Assembly (NCBI GenBank): GCA_963691705.1 | Contig: OY829539.1 | Location: forward strand, 44,525,656 to 44,589,655 | Source of the DNA: Viola odorata | Taxonomy: Eukaryota > Streptophyta > Magnoliopsida > Malpighiales > Violaceae | Length of the DNA stretch: 64,000 nucleotides | Direction: 5' to 3' | In this document: positions 9,624-18,900 of the stretch, piece by piece | Position numbering within the stretch: the stretch's first letter is position 1 | Layout: each line of letters starts with the position of its first letter | Translations under genes and position numbers: made by a program | The notes under the pieces: generated by a model | Seen by the model: only the letters and a program-made list of their open reading frames with translations | What the model was told of the DNA's origin: nothing | Database searches by the model: none

Positions 9624-11420
9624 CTTGTCACTCTGATCCTCGAGAAAATAGTGCAGCTCGCGAAAGCTAGCCAGCATATCGTTCAGGAGGCGTGAATGTT
9701 GAACTTCAGGAGGGTGCTGCAGGAACTCTTCCTTGTCCTTCGAAGAACTGAACATCTGGCCCACTATGGTCCCTACCGGCTCATCTCGCGATAGCGGATC
9801 GGATATCCCTAAAGCGCGAAGCCCGTCAGTACCGAAAGACGACAGATCCAGCTGAAACGCAACATTCCCTTGAGGACCTTGAGGGGAAAGGTTGGCGATA
9901 TAGGGAGGAGAGCAACTCTTTACGGAATTACCGACGCCCGAGATCGACGAAAGGAATAAAGGCTGAGGTTTCTTCGAGACAGGATTAGGAGGGACATTTG
10001 GGTTTGAAACCGGCACGGTCACGTCTAGAATACAGGAAGAAATCGGAGAATCAAGGCCACCGGGTGGTAAAGGTGGGTCCACCGCCGCGAAAACCTCATC
10101 AGTGTTGGAAGGAACAACGGAAGGTGCTTTGACAACCTCCGCCACTTGCGAGGTACTCGCGATAGGACAAGTGTTGACCTTAGTGGGGGGAACTGCGTTA
10201 ACTTCCTTAAAAGAAGGAATCGGGAGACCAGTTTTTTCTTTTCAGATTTTCTTTTTGAGACGCTCCGTTTCAGCGGCCATATCCTCACTATTGTCCTCGG
10301 ATGACTCCTCCACGGGATCGTTTTTCCTCGCCCTAAGCTTCATCCGTTGGGCAAGAGTTGCGTGACGCAGTTCGGAACCAGCATCCATGCTCTCGCTATC
10401 GCTGTCAATCATTTCGGTCGCAGGACGACTCGAAGACACTCCCCTACCCCGAAGTGGCAACCAATTCTCAAGAAAACGAGAAGGTTGGGCAGAAACGTTG
10501 CGTGCGGCGACAGTCTTAATCCTCCTTTTCCTCGGTGGGATAATTGGATGGCTGGAACTTTCGGGCGGGGGAGAAGGAGGTAGCGTCTGAAGCGGTACCA
10601 CGTTCAGAGGAGTGTAATTTCCATCAGAAGAACAACCCTCAGTGCTACCTGTCAACGGAATATATTAATATAGCAAGCCAAGTGAAGCGATAACGCGGCA
10701 AAAGAAAAACTTACCAATGACACATTCTTTCAAGGGTCTGAACCGAGAAAATTCCTGAATGCGGAAAGGCCCTTCTATCTCTAACAGAGCAGAAACATGG
10801 GACACATCGGTGCTAGACAACACTTCTGGGTTTTTCCAATCGGTACTAACAATCTTTCGATTAAAGCCTCCGCGCCACCAGCGGGACGACAGTCGAAGGG
10901 TGAAGAAGCCATTTTTCCAATTATCCACGTTTTCTTCAAAACCTTGGAAGTTCCGCCAGAAAAGTCGCACGACGGCGTCATTCCATCTAGGAGTGATATC
11001 CACCAAGCAGGCACGACAGCTCAACTTGAAAAATGTACGGAACAGATCAAGGGATGGAGTGAAAATACGCTTCATCTCGCATGACCGAAGGAATGCATAA
11101 ATCCCACACCAGGAAGGCGGAGTTATTTGAACCGGATTGAGATCGTAGTGGTCTAGCAACTTCATCAGAGAAGTATGAAGTGGGAGATGAAATCCATAGA
11201 GGAACATCTTGAAGTAAACCAGCCGAAACGTTCCCCACATGGCGTCAGGAAGCCGAATATATTTTGTAGGGATATAAGGGCGACAACCCAAGGGGAAGGT
11301 GATACCGTTCTCCTCTAACTCCGCCCTCAAAACTTCATCACAATCGAAAATACTACGAGCTCTCCTAGCCTCGAGATCTATGGGATTTTCGACTCTCGTA
11401 GAGGCTCCAATATGAGACAT
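9624..11420 (-). pseudogene. Tat1 antisense ORF2 (aORF2), spliced, 3' end removed
   Basis: Function is unknown. I place the start at ATG 11420-11418 (MSHIGASTRVENP), about 190 bp downstream of a TATA-like box. Exon 1 (11420-10715) is a divergent copy of the aORF1 domain: MFLYGFHLPLHTSLMKLL, then YDLNPVQITPPSWC, VDITPRWND and WWRGGFNRK. A 66 bp phase-1 intron (10714-10649) follows CVIG. Exon 2 is Pro-rich with an NLS-like RKRRIK. It has one in-frame TGA (10244-10242) and then reads through to YFLEDQSD at the copia LTR edge. The coiled-coil end seen in Tat2 (25795-26310) is deleted. aORF1 and aORF2 share domain order and the intron-1 position, so they look like paralogs. Confidence 0.72.
10649..10714 (-). 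other. Predicted intron of Tat1 aORF2 (66 bp, phase 1)
   Basis: The minus strand begins GTAAGT at 10714 and ends TTGACAG at 10649. Tat2 aORF2 has an intron of exactly 66 bp (27273-27208) after the equivalent CVMG. The flanking coding sequences join in frame in both. Confidence 0.78.
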
Positions 11421-11600
11421 AAGAAATTGGGAAAATAAGCTACGGCAAGAGAGGGACAAAATACCTGGAATGGATAGCCAGAGAACAGACCGTCGCCGCC
11501 GGTGAGCAGTTGTGGAGACTCTCCTCGAGCAAGAAGAAACACAGGAGAAAGAGAAAGTGTGAAAAATTACAGAATATTAGCAAAAATGATAAAAGAGAAT

Positions 11601-11617
11601 AGGGTTTCCCTTATAAA
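11601..11617 (-). promoter_or_regulatory. Antisense promoter of aORF2: TATA-like box next to a telo-box-like motif
   Basis: The minus strand reads CCTTTATAAGGGAAACCCTA. A TATA-like TTTATAA is followed by AAACCCTA, a motif common in plant promoters. It lies about 190 bp upstream of the aORF2 ATG. The aORF1 promoter in Tat2 also pairs a TATA box with a TAGGGTT motif. Confidence 0.55.
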
Positions 11618-11891
11618 GGTTCAACTTGAAGAAGAAGACAGCCAGTAAAATTGAAACACGTGCGGAGCAGAAAGAGACGCGTGGACAGTCACTTATGTCT
11701 TTCAGAAAAGACGGTTATTGACTAGAAATCAAAAGACAGTTGCACTCAGCCACTGATCTCCCTCGGTGATAACCCTTGACATCCGAAGAAGTGAATTAGA
11801 AAGGCGATAGGGGAACAAAAGAAAAGGGAAGGATATCTTATTCATTTTCGGAAAGCCATACGACATCTACAAAGAGATGAGGCATGCTAAA

Positions 11892-12311
11892 CTAATCACC
11901 CTCAGACCAAGAGATACCATAGCAATAAACTACATCATCATCCGAGAGCGATGGCTCCCTGCTAACGGGAGGGAAAGGCTCTTCCTTCCTCTTTCCCACG
12001 TGTATCAGTGAACGGTCGGGCTCCTCTTTTGTGGTCGACATCGCCGTTTCAGTGCTCGCAGAGGGGAGAGCTATTTTTGGTAAGACACGGGAAGGAAGAG
12101 AGGGTTCATTCCCCTTTTCAGCAGAAGGGGCATGATACTTGAAAAGCGGTGCAGACACCTTTGAGGCATTTTTCCTCTGCCTCTTGCGTCCCCGCCGGCG
12201 AACGAGCGGCCTCCACGGAGGCGACGGAGGAGGATTGTCTGAATCCGGCGAAGTCGGAGGAGTTGGCGGAAAATCCCGCATCGCAGTATCTAAAAAATAA
12301 GAGTCAGCCAT
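11892..12311 (-). CDS. Tat1 antisense ORF3 (aORF3), 139 codons, Pro-rich and basic
   Basis: I do not recognise this protein. It starts MADSYFLDTAMRDF and continues with PPTPPTSPDSDNPPPSPP. A strongly basic RRRGRKRQRK could act as a nuclear localisation signal. The tail is acidic and Ser-rich. Composition matches exon 2 of aORF2 (Pro-rich, then basic), so it may be a remnant third paralog without the N-terminal domain. A possible splice acceptor, TTATTTTTTAG, lies inside the first codons, so the annotated ATG may not be the true start. A TATA-like box lies about 160 bp upstream (12470-12478). The matching region of Tat2 is outside the window. Confidence 0.45.
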   Translation of the reverse strand: MADSYFLDTAMRDFPPTPPTSPDSDNPPPSPPWRPLVRRRGRKRQRKNASKVSAPLFKYHAPSAEKGNEPSLPSRVLPKIALPSASTETAMSTTKEEPDRSLIHVGKRKEEPFPPVSREPSLSDDDVVYCYGISWSEGD

Positions 12312-12469
12312 GAGATCACAGACGATCTGCCAAGAGGAAAAATAAACAAGGAGATGAACAGAAAGGAAGGAAAGGATTCCATTAAATAGCTAAAAAAGGG
12401 GAAAAAGCTTTTTGATCTTCCAACACGACTCTCGAGGGCTGACACGTGTACAACCTGGAGTACAAATCT

Positions 12470-12478
12470 AGATTTATA
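12470..12478 (-). promoter_or_regulatory. TATA-like box upstream of aORF3
   Basis: The minus strand reads GACTATAAATC, about 160 bp before the aORF3 ATG. Confidence 0.45.
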
Positions 12479-12781
12479 GTCACGCCTGTTGAAATCTCCC
12501 CCAGATCGAGGAAAACCGAAAGTTAGCCCAATCGGCGTACAAGGAGGCGGCGGCGTAGAATTAATGCAGAACGGTTAGCGAGGAAACCGTCCAGTGACTG
12601 ACTCGTTTTCAGTTGGGCTGAGAATGCCTCCAATCGAAAAAATACAAAGGACGCATTAAAGAAGAAGAACAGTGATTAAGGGCGCAACGAAAATAGTTTA
12701 TTTATTATGGCCTAATGGCCGAAAGGTACAGCCGTATAACTAGGGTAAAAGAAAAAAAAGGCTCAAAGGGAGCCACCGCCG

Positions 12782-13159
12782 TCAGGCATCAGAGCCAGCG
12801 TCCTCGGGAACTTCGGGAATGTCTCTCAGAGTGTCCATGACCAGAGTCAAGTCAGTAAAGGTGACCTTCATTCCCTTCAAGCAGCACCCCAGCATGTCCT
12901 TGCGCTGCTGCAGCATGGCGATCACCACTTGAATCCGAGCGATGGAGGTGGCCAACCTCGACACGCTCTCTAAAGGACTGAAATCCTCCAGAGACGTGGC
13001 TCCCAGCCTGGAATGGAGTGGGGTCAGCATCCCTTGTAGCTCCAAGATGTCCTTAGAGGTCTTGACCAGCATGTTCTCCAGGAACCCGACGTCACCATCA
13101 TTGAGATTCTTGAGAGTGTGGCCTTTGGAAAGGAGAAATTTTTTGATCAAATGATCCAT
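12782..13159 (-). CDS. Tat1 antisense ORF4 (aORF4), 125 codons, helical protein
   Basis: I do not recognise this protein. It starts MDHLIKKFLLSKGHTLKNL and is intact to its TGA. The sequence is rich in Leu, Lys, Glu and Met with heptad-like spacing in VSRLATSIARIQVVIAMLQQ, which suggests helical bundles or a coiled coil. It ends with an acidic tail. A TATA box (CCTATAAATCC) lies about 55 bp upstream. It is the last antisense unit before the 3' LTR. An intact ORF in an otherwise decayed element could be chance or recent constraint, and I cannot tell which. Confidence 0.5.
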   Translation of the reverse strand: MDHLIKKFLLSKGHTLKNLNDGDVGFLENMLVKTSKDILELQGMLTPLHSRLGATSLEDFSPLESVSRLATSIARIQVVIAMLQQRKDMLGCCLKGMKVTFTDLTLVMDTLRDIPEVPEDAGSDA

Positions 13160-13210
13160 AACGCAGATTAAGAAAGGAGAAAATGAGATGGACTTGGGTG
13201 AAGAAGGCCC

Positions 13211-13220
13211 CCGGATTTAT
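13211..13220 (-). promoter_or_regulatory. TATA box upstream of aORF4
   Basis: The minus strand reads TCCTATAAATCCG, about 55 bp before ATG 13159. The spacing suits a TATA box with a short leader. Confidence 0.5.
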
Positions 13221-14104
13221 AGGATCCGAGAAACGGGCCTTTTGAAGAAGGAAGTCCTCAAAAGACGAGCCGTCCCGTAACCCTTAAAGACCGTCAGACC
13301 TGATACGGAAACAAGGATAGACGACGGCGAGCCGCTGAGAATGTCAGTATTCGAGAGGAGTACGATATTACGGGTAGCCATGGCGGAAATCCTTTCAAAT
13401 GAAGGTATCCACAATGTAAAGCCGCGATGATATGGTAGGTGGTTATAAACAGCGTAAAACCGCGCCAATATCGCCGGTATCTGGTGGTGTAAAGCCGCTC
13501 AAATTGTGGATAGCCCACGGTGTGAAGCCGCGTTAATATCGTTGGCTCCCTAAGAGGAAGAAAAGGACCTGTTCGCTCCTTAGAGATCCTCTGTAAGTAA
13601 CATACTTCCTAAAAAATCTCCGTAATCTTTGCCCATCTTACCTCTTTGCAGCCCGCTCAAGGTGCAAAGCGACCCGCTAGCGGCCCACGCCAGGAGGACA
13701 GCAAATCCTCATTCTAGAACGATCTAGCCGCACGGCCCCGTTTACTACTGGAGGTGATATCAACGATGAACGACCAGGATCGACATCTCCTAATAGGAAA
13801 AATGGACATGACCTCTTAACCTACATCAGGACCAGATTGAGCTGATATCGCCAGAACCGAAATGACTCCTTGGCGACGTAACATTGACAAGAGTCCCTCA
13901 GCCTACTCCTGGACGTCCCACGCAGGATAATCTCTTAAGGGCAAGGATACACTCCCCTACTTATTGGATAAGAGTTCCCCGATACGGGCAGAGAGCGATA
14001 GCCCTTGGTGAACACTCGGGCTCGTTTTCAGTTGGGCTTATGATAACAATTATGACCCTCTTAGGGGCGTTACGGTAATTATGACCCTACCGAAGGCGGA
14101 ACCC
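13221..14104. other. Tat1 region between aORF4 and the 3' LTR
   Basis: No gene is seen. Degenerate short repeats with a GTAAAGCCGC core lie at about 13410-13535. The 18-mer CTCGTTTTCAGTTGGGCT at 14022 also occurs at 12601. A GAAGGCGGAA stretch before 14105 is a possible polypurine tract. Confidence 0.4.
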
Positions 14105-14222
14105 TGTAGCTCTATCAGACATCCGAGTCGTCGGCTCTAGACTGGAAGGTGTTTCCTGGGATGGTCGACATCAGCAGGGGGAGGACTCACGCGTCTCTGC
14201 ACGCACGACATTATCCCGTCCC

Positions 14223-14411
14223 AGGTATCCATGGAGGTATCGCCCCCGGAACCCTCTTCCAAGGTATCGCCCCTGATGTCATCGTAAGGTATCGCCCTGA
14301 CGTCGCCATAAGGTATCGCCCCTGACGTCATCATAAGGTATCACCCGCGACGTCCTCCAGAGAGATCACTTTTCCCGGGATATCGCCTCTTTGCTCAGGT
14401 ATCGCCCCCCA
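14223..14411 (+). promoter_or_regulatory. Tandem GGTATCGCCC/TGACGTC array upstream of the Tat1 LTR TATA box
   Basis: Six or seven units of about 25 bp carry GGTATCGCCC. Several also carry TGACGTC or TGATGTC (near 14274, 14298 and 14322), which matches the plant bZIP/as-1 core TGACG. The array ends just before TATAAAT at 14418. Confidence 0.55.
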
Positions 14412-14417
14412 GCGGCC

Positions 14418-14424
14418 TATAAAT
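14418..14424 (+). promoter_or_regulatory. TATA box of the Tat1 3' LTR
   Basis: GGCCTATAAATACTCC. The Tat2 LTR has CCTATAAATACC in the same context. Confidence 0.7.
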
Positions 14425-14630
14425 ACTCCCTCAATTTAAAACAAAAGGTAAGGGCCGAAAATTGCTTACTAGAACCTCTTCCATTTCTGAACCACCTACT
14501 GACTTAAGCATCGGAGTGTCTATGCCGGAGCCCCCCCTCCGGCGCCTTGCAGGTGAGTTCGACGGCAACTACAACAGCTCCGCCCAACAGAAGTCATCAT
14601 CCCGATCGCATGAGAAATAAAATCTTAACA

Positions 14631-15333
14631 GATATATCCAAAATATTATTTCATACCTTCCATAATGTGGAATCATGTGAGGACCTAATGGGCATTATAG
14701 GATTTTTATTGTAGCCACTCGATTTTTTTTTTTACCGAATCGAATCTTAAACGACGGCCATAAATGAGGACCTAGCGTGCGTTATAGGATTTTTATTTGT
14801 AGTCACTCGATTTCTACATATAGATATATCTAAAATATTATTCCATACCTTTCATAATGTGGAAACCTGTGAGATCTTATTCTTTTTAATAAGATTTGAT
14901 AATCATAAAACTTGGCTAAAAGATGAAAAAGAATATGGTGAACAAAATTAATTATTGAAAATTCATGATATATCAAAATTTGTGTGTAGTAAGAACTAGT
15001 ATATATGATATTAGTATATATTTAGTTATATATAAATATATGCGGTAGATCGAAACAAGCCTGGACGAGCTACTGGTGTAAAATTTTTAAGCCCTTTAAT
15101 AATAACAGGACAAGCTGGACCTGAAATTTAGAAGCACAAACCATAATTTATTAGTGCATGCCTGAATTGACTCGACTAACGGCTCATCTGTTTAGCAAGT
15201 GTAGTCATAGGATTGGTGTAGCATAAAAAGGCTAGAGATATCTCCCAAGCTAAGATCATGAGTCCAAATCTTAGTAACCCTCATACTAACTATATATATA
15301 TATGATAACAATATAACTAACAACAAGGGCATT
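14631..15333. other. AT-rich spacer between Tat1 and Tat2
   Basis: No gene is seen. AGATATATC-AAAATATTATT-CATACC is present twice (14629 and 14821). GAGGACCTA...TTATAGGATTTTTATT...CACTCGAT is also duplicated (about 14678 and 14766). A short TA run lies at 15289-15303. It may be older genomic DNA or a decayed element. Confidence 0.4.
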
Positions 15334-15878
15334 TGTGTCCTATACCCCACCGGGGGGTAAAGCTACCACTCTCACCGTGGAGATAGCCTCAAAGCCATCT
15401 GCTCCTTTGTAAGGCTGACGCTGCGATGGTCAACATCAGCGAGGGGGTCTCGCGAAACACTCCGTCATGGCCTGGGGCGCTATCCCATCCCGGGACAAAC
15501 CCGGCACCACTTGAGAGGCGTAGGCGTTGCCTTACCTAGGTAACGCCTACCCCCATATATATGTCTAACGCCACGATACTACACATCCCACCTAACGGGA
15601 AGACCTTGCCCCGTAACAGGAACATCAACACTTCACAGTCCCGATCGCGCAGAAGTGCTCCACTTCGCCTATAAATACCTCCCTCACCACGGAGGAAGGT
15701 AAGCAGAACTGACTGGCCCAAGCTCTGCCAAATTTGCCACAGATACTAACTTAAGCATCGGAGTGTTTCCGCCGGAGACCCCCTCCGGCGTCTTGCAGGT
15801 ACGACGGACCACCGCGGACACTGAACTGGAAAATGCCCTTTCCCCTTCTACCCTTCGGCAGTAGACAAATTCTTATCA
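15334..15878 (+). repeat. 5' LTR of Tat2, about 545 bp
   Basis: It starts TGTGTCCTATACCCC and ends CTTATCA, followed two bases later by the PBS-like TTGGTGCTTTCGTTGAGAG. TATAAAT is at 15670-15676. A hairpin (GCCGGAG 15771-15777 / CTCCGGC 15783-15789) and a splice-donor-like CAG/GTACGA (15796-15804) follow. The 3' partner is outside the window, so the start is inferred. Confidence 0.7.
15670..15676 (+). promoter_or_regulatory. TATA box of the Tat2 5' LTR
   Basis: CGCCTATAAATACC, about 295 bp before the gag ATG. Confidence 0.7.
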
Positions 15879-15899
15879 AATTGGTGCTTTCGTTGAGAG
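15879..15899 (+). other. Putative primer binding site of Tat2
   Basis: AATTGGTGCTTTCGTTGAGAG directly follows the LTR end. The position and the TGG start fit a PBS. I cannot assign the tRNA. Confidence 0.5.
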
Positions 15900-15964
15900 T
15901 TTTGGTTCTATTAAGTGAGCATCCTTAATAACCAAGCTTCATTCTTCCCGAAGCTAGAAGGAAT

Positions 15965-18900
15965 ATGGCCTCAGATTCAGATCTGATGTCGTCCCAACCC
16001 TCCAGCATCCCATTCGACACTCGTCGACGACTCTTTACTTTCGCTACTTCTGATGCTTCTACTGTAATGCAAGAGGTCACTGCAGAAGGATCAAATCCTT
16101 CCCCTACACAATGAACAGAAATACCCGCATTCTAGATTTGCTCCCCCTTTTCCCACATAGCGGGACCCAGCTATTCTACCCCCCAAGCGAGGGGATCTGT
16201 GGTCGGTAATGCAAACAACCCTTTCACGAACTCTATAGCGGCCCTCCAAGCCCAACTGAATCAGTTGACAGAGTTGGCTGCTGGGTTTACGCCTCATGCC
16301 TCAGGACCTGACGTGTCCTCCCAGATAGTTTTCACTCCATCTATTGTCCATGAGCGACCGTTGTCACCCCGACAATCAAGAGGGCTTCCGTTTTCTCTAC
16401 CCTTGTCATCGCCCCCCATGAACGTCTCACAGCTTACACACGGACCTTTTGACCTCCCTGGGCAATACAGGGGAGAAATCCCTATCCCTGAAGAAGGCCG
16501 CCGACGTGACGAATATAGAGAGCATTGGGATGATAGGCGCGGCGAGATGTTTAGAGAACCGTCCCCTAGATACAGTGAGAGATCTAGTAGCAGAGGGCGA
16601 CGAAATTGAATGCCAAAAAGCCGCAGCCGATCTCCCGGGCGGCATCCTGAATACGACCCGCAGAACCCAAGATACGATACTGAAAATCCGCACCCGCATC
16701 GACCTCGCAGAGCCCACGACGGTAATGCTGGTCCCCCGTTCAGTCACCGCGTGAGGCACCACAGGGTCCATCGACATATAAAACTCCCCACAGAATCATA
16801 TGATGGCACGAAAGACCCTATCTCTCACCTTAACAAGGTGAAAGACTTTGTGCAGTTTCAAACCCGTAGCGATGCCGCACTGTGCCAAATTTTTTTCATG
16901 ACACTGTCAGGAGTGGCACGTCTTTGGTTCAAGGGACTCCCAGCTGGATCCATTGATAACTTCTCCCAGCTAGAAGAAAAGTTCAGGAGTCGGATCCCTA
17001 TCAGAAAGTCAGCGGCTGCGCTATTTGATATTCATCGGAGACCGCAGGAATCATTGAATGAATTCTTAGGTCGATTTGATCTCGAAATGTCCTTGACACC
17101 GGGGGTAACCATCGATTTCGCAGTGGAAGCCCTTAAGCGTAACTGCCGTTACGGGAAATTGAGAGACGCATTAATGGTGGACCCGCCATTGACCTTGGAT
17201 GCACTACGCCTAAAAGCGCATAATTATACGAGGATGGAAGAAGAGGAAAATAGAGAGCGAATGCGGGACATACCGACAGACCCATACCTGGCCCCTAACG
17301 CCCCGCACCACAACGCCCCTGATACGCGACCAAATAACGACTATAGTCAACGAAAAGAGTACACCGTCAAGGCTTCTAATCGCTAGAGAGGCAATTTTTT
17401 GAAAGGGAGGACTGGAGGGTCCCCCACTCGGAAACAAGCGGATCCGCCAAAGGGCCGGATATATGACCCTGATCTCCCTTCCCTCATACTGCCAAGAGCT
17501 GAAATCTTAGCGATAGTCCAGCAGCGAAATCTACCCATCCGTTACCCAACTTCTGTGAAACCGGGAGTGATAATGGGAGGAAGGGAAAACGCATTCTGTA
17601 AGTTTCATAAAGTGAAGGGACATTCAACCGATGTATGCAGAGAGCTAAAACTGGCCATAGAACGTCTGGTCGAAGAAGGCTATCTGGGAGAGTTTGCCAC
17701 CAAGGCAAGAGAGGGAGCCAGGAATAATCCGACAGAAGGAACAACTGACCACAGGCAAACGCCTTCTCACGCCACGGGAGCCAACGCGATCCCCCTCGAG
17801 CAAAATAGAGAGACACTCGTTGTTCACGGCGACCAGGTGCCTATGATTAATATTATCGCGGGAGGGACACCCTACTTTGACGAAGCAATACAACAAACGC
17901 CCGGCCCCGAGGAAAAGCGCAAATGAGAGAGCGCACAGGCAAAAATCGAGGCAATAAGCTCGTTAGACAGGATGGTGCTATCCTTCTCGGAGGAAGACGA
18001 GAAAGGGATTGTTTTCCCGCATAATGATGCATTGGTGGTAACACCCGTTATCGGTAGTCATGGAGTAAGAAGAACCCTTGTCGATAACGGGAGTGCGGTA
18101 AATCTGTTCTCGCTAGAAGCATACAATCTGATGAAACGTCCTGACGGGGAGCTAACGCCTTGCAAAAGGCCAATTATTGGGGTCGACGGAGTCCCAATCC
18201 CAGTGACAGGGATCACGTCACTACTAGTGTATTTCAGAGAGGACACATCCAAACGCTCAGAGGAGTTGTTATTTCTGGTCGTAGACCTGACTCTGCCCTA
18301 TAACGCCATACTAGGGCGGCCGTTTCTTAATCGTTTCGGGGTAGCGATATCACAAAAACACCTGCGGATGAAATACCCCTCGTGGGATGGCGTGGTTTCA
18401 ATTAAAGGAGACCAGAAGCTGGCTGCCGAATGCTACTTACTTATGACTCAAAGAAGTTGTGATCGCTACGTTTGCGTAGCTGACGATCCTTTTGAAGACA
18501 AGGAAGAAAAGCGTACTCAGCCGCTGGATAAGATGATATCAATACCTATCGGTGAGGACAGTGAAGCCAATCTCTTAATCAGCGAAAAGCTAAGCCTTGA
18601 AGAGAATACACAGCTAGCTCGACTGCTAAGAAAATGCAAAGGAGAATTCGCTTGGAAACCAGCGGATATGCCCGGAATTTCACGAGAAGTTGCGGAACAT
18701 CGGCTTAACATTGAACCTAACGTTAAGCCCGTTCAACAAAGGCGGCGTGTTTTCTCACCAGAAAAGGTAACAGCTATCGAGAAGGAAATAGTAAAGCTAA
18801 CAAACGCGGGATTCATCCGAGAAGTACAATACCCGACTTGGCTGGCTAACCTCGTGCTAGTCCCCAAGCCTAATGGAGAGTGGCGCATGTGTATTGACTT

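Larger units (their letters stand above)
1..14630 (+). mobile_element. Tat-lineage Ty3/gypsy retrotransposon 'Tat1', 3' part, carrying a nested copia element
   Basis: In order on the plus strand: integrase (3-1220), 3'UTR tandem repeats (1330-1775), four minus-strand ORFs (aORF1 2219-4558, aORF2 9624-11420, aORF3 11892-12311, aORF4 12782-13159) and a probable 3' LTR (14105-14630). Gag, protease and RT lie left of the window. Integrase followed by hypervariable 3'UTR tandem repeats and antisense ORFs is the known layout of Tat-lineage elements. The identity is supported by Tat2, which repeats the same order at 20669-27760. The element is inactive: its integrase has stop codons and the copia element at 4559-9623 interrupts the antisense genes. 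The 3' LTR limits are inferred by comparison with the LTR of Tat2, not from a matching pair. Confidence 0.88.
14105..14630 (+). repeat. Probable 3' LTR of Tat1
   Basis: Limits are inferred. The candidate starts TGTAGCTC and ends CTTAACA. It shares with the Tat2 5' LTR the order GATGGTCGACATCAGC-like block, TATA box, ACTTAAGCATCGGAGTGT, a GCCGGAG/CTCCGGC hairpin and a TTGCAGGT site. Confidence 0.6.
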
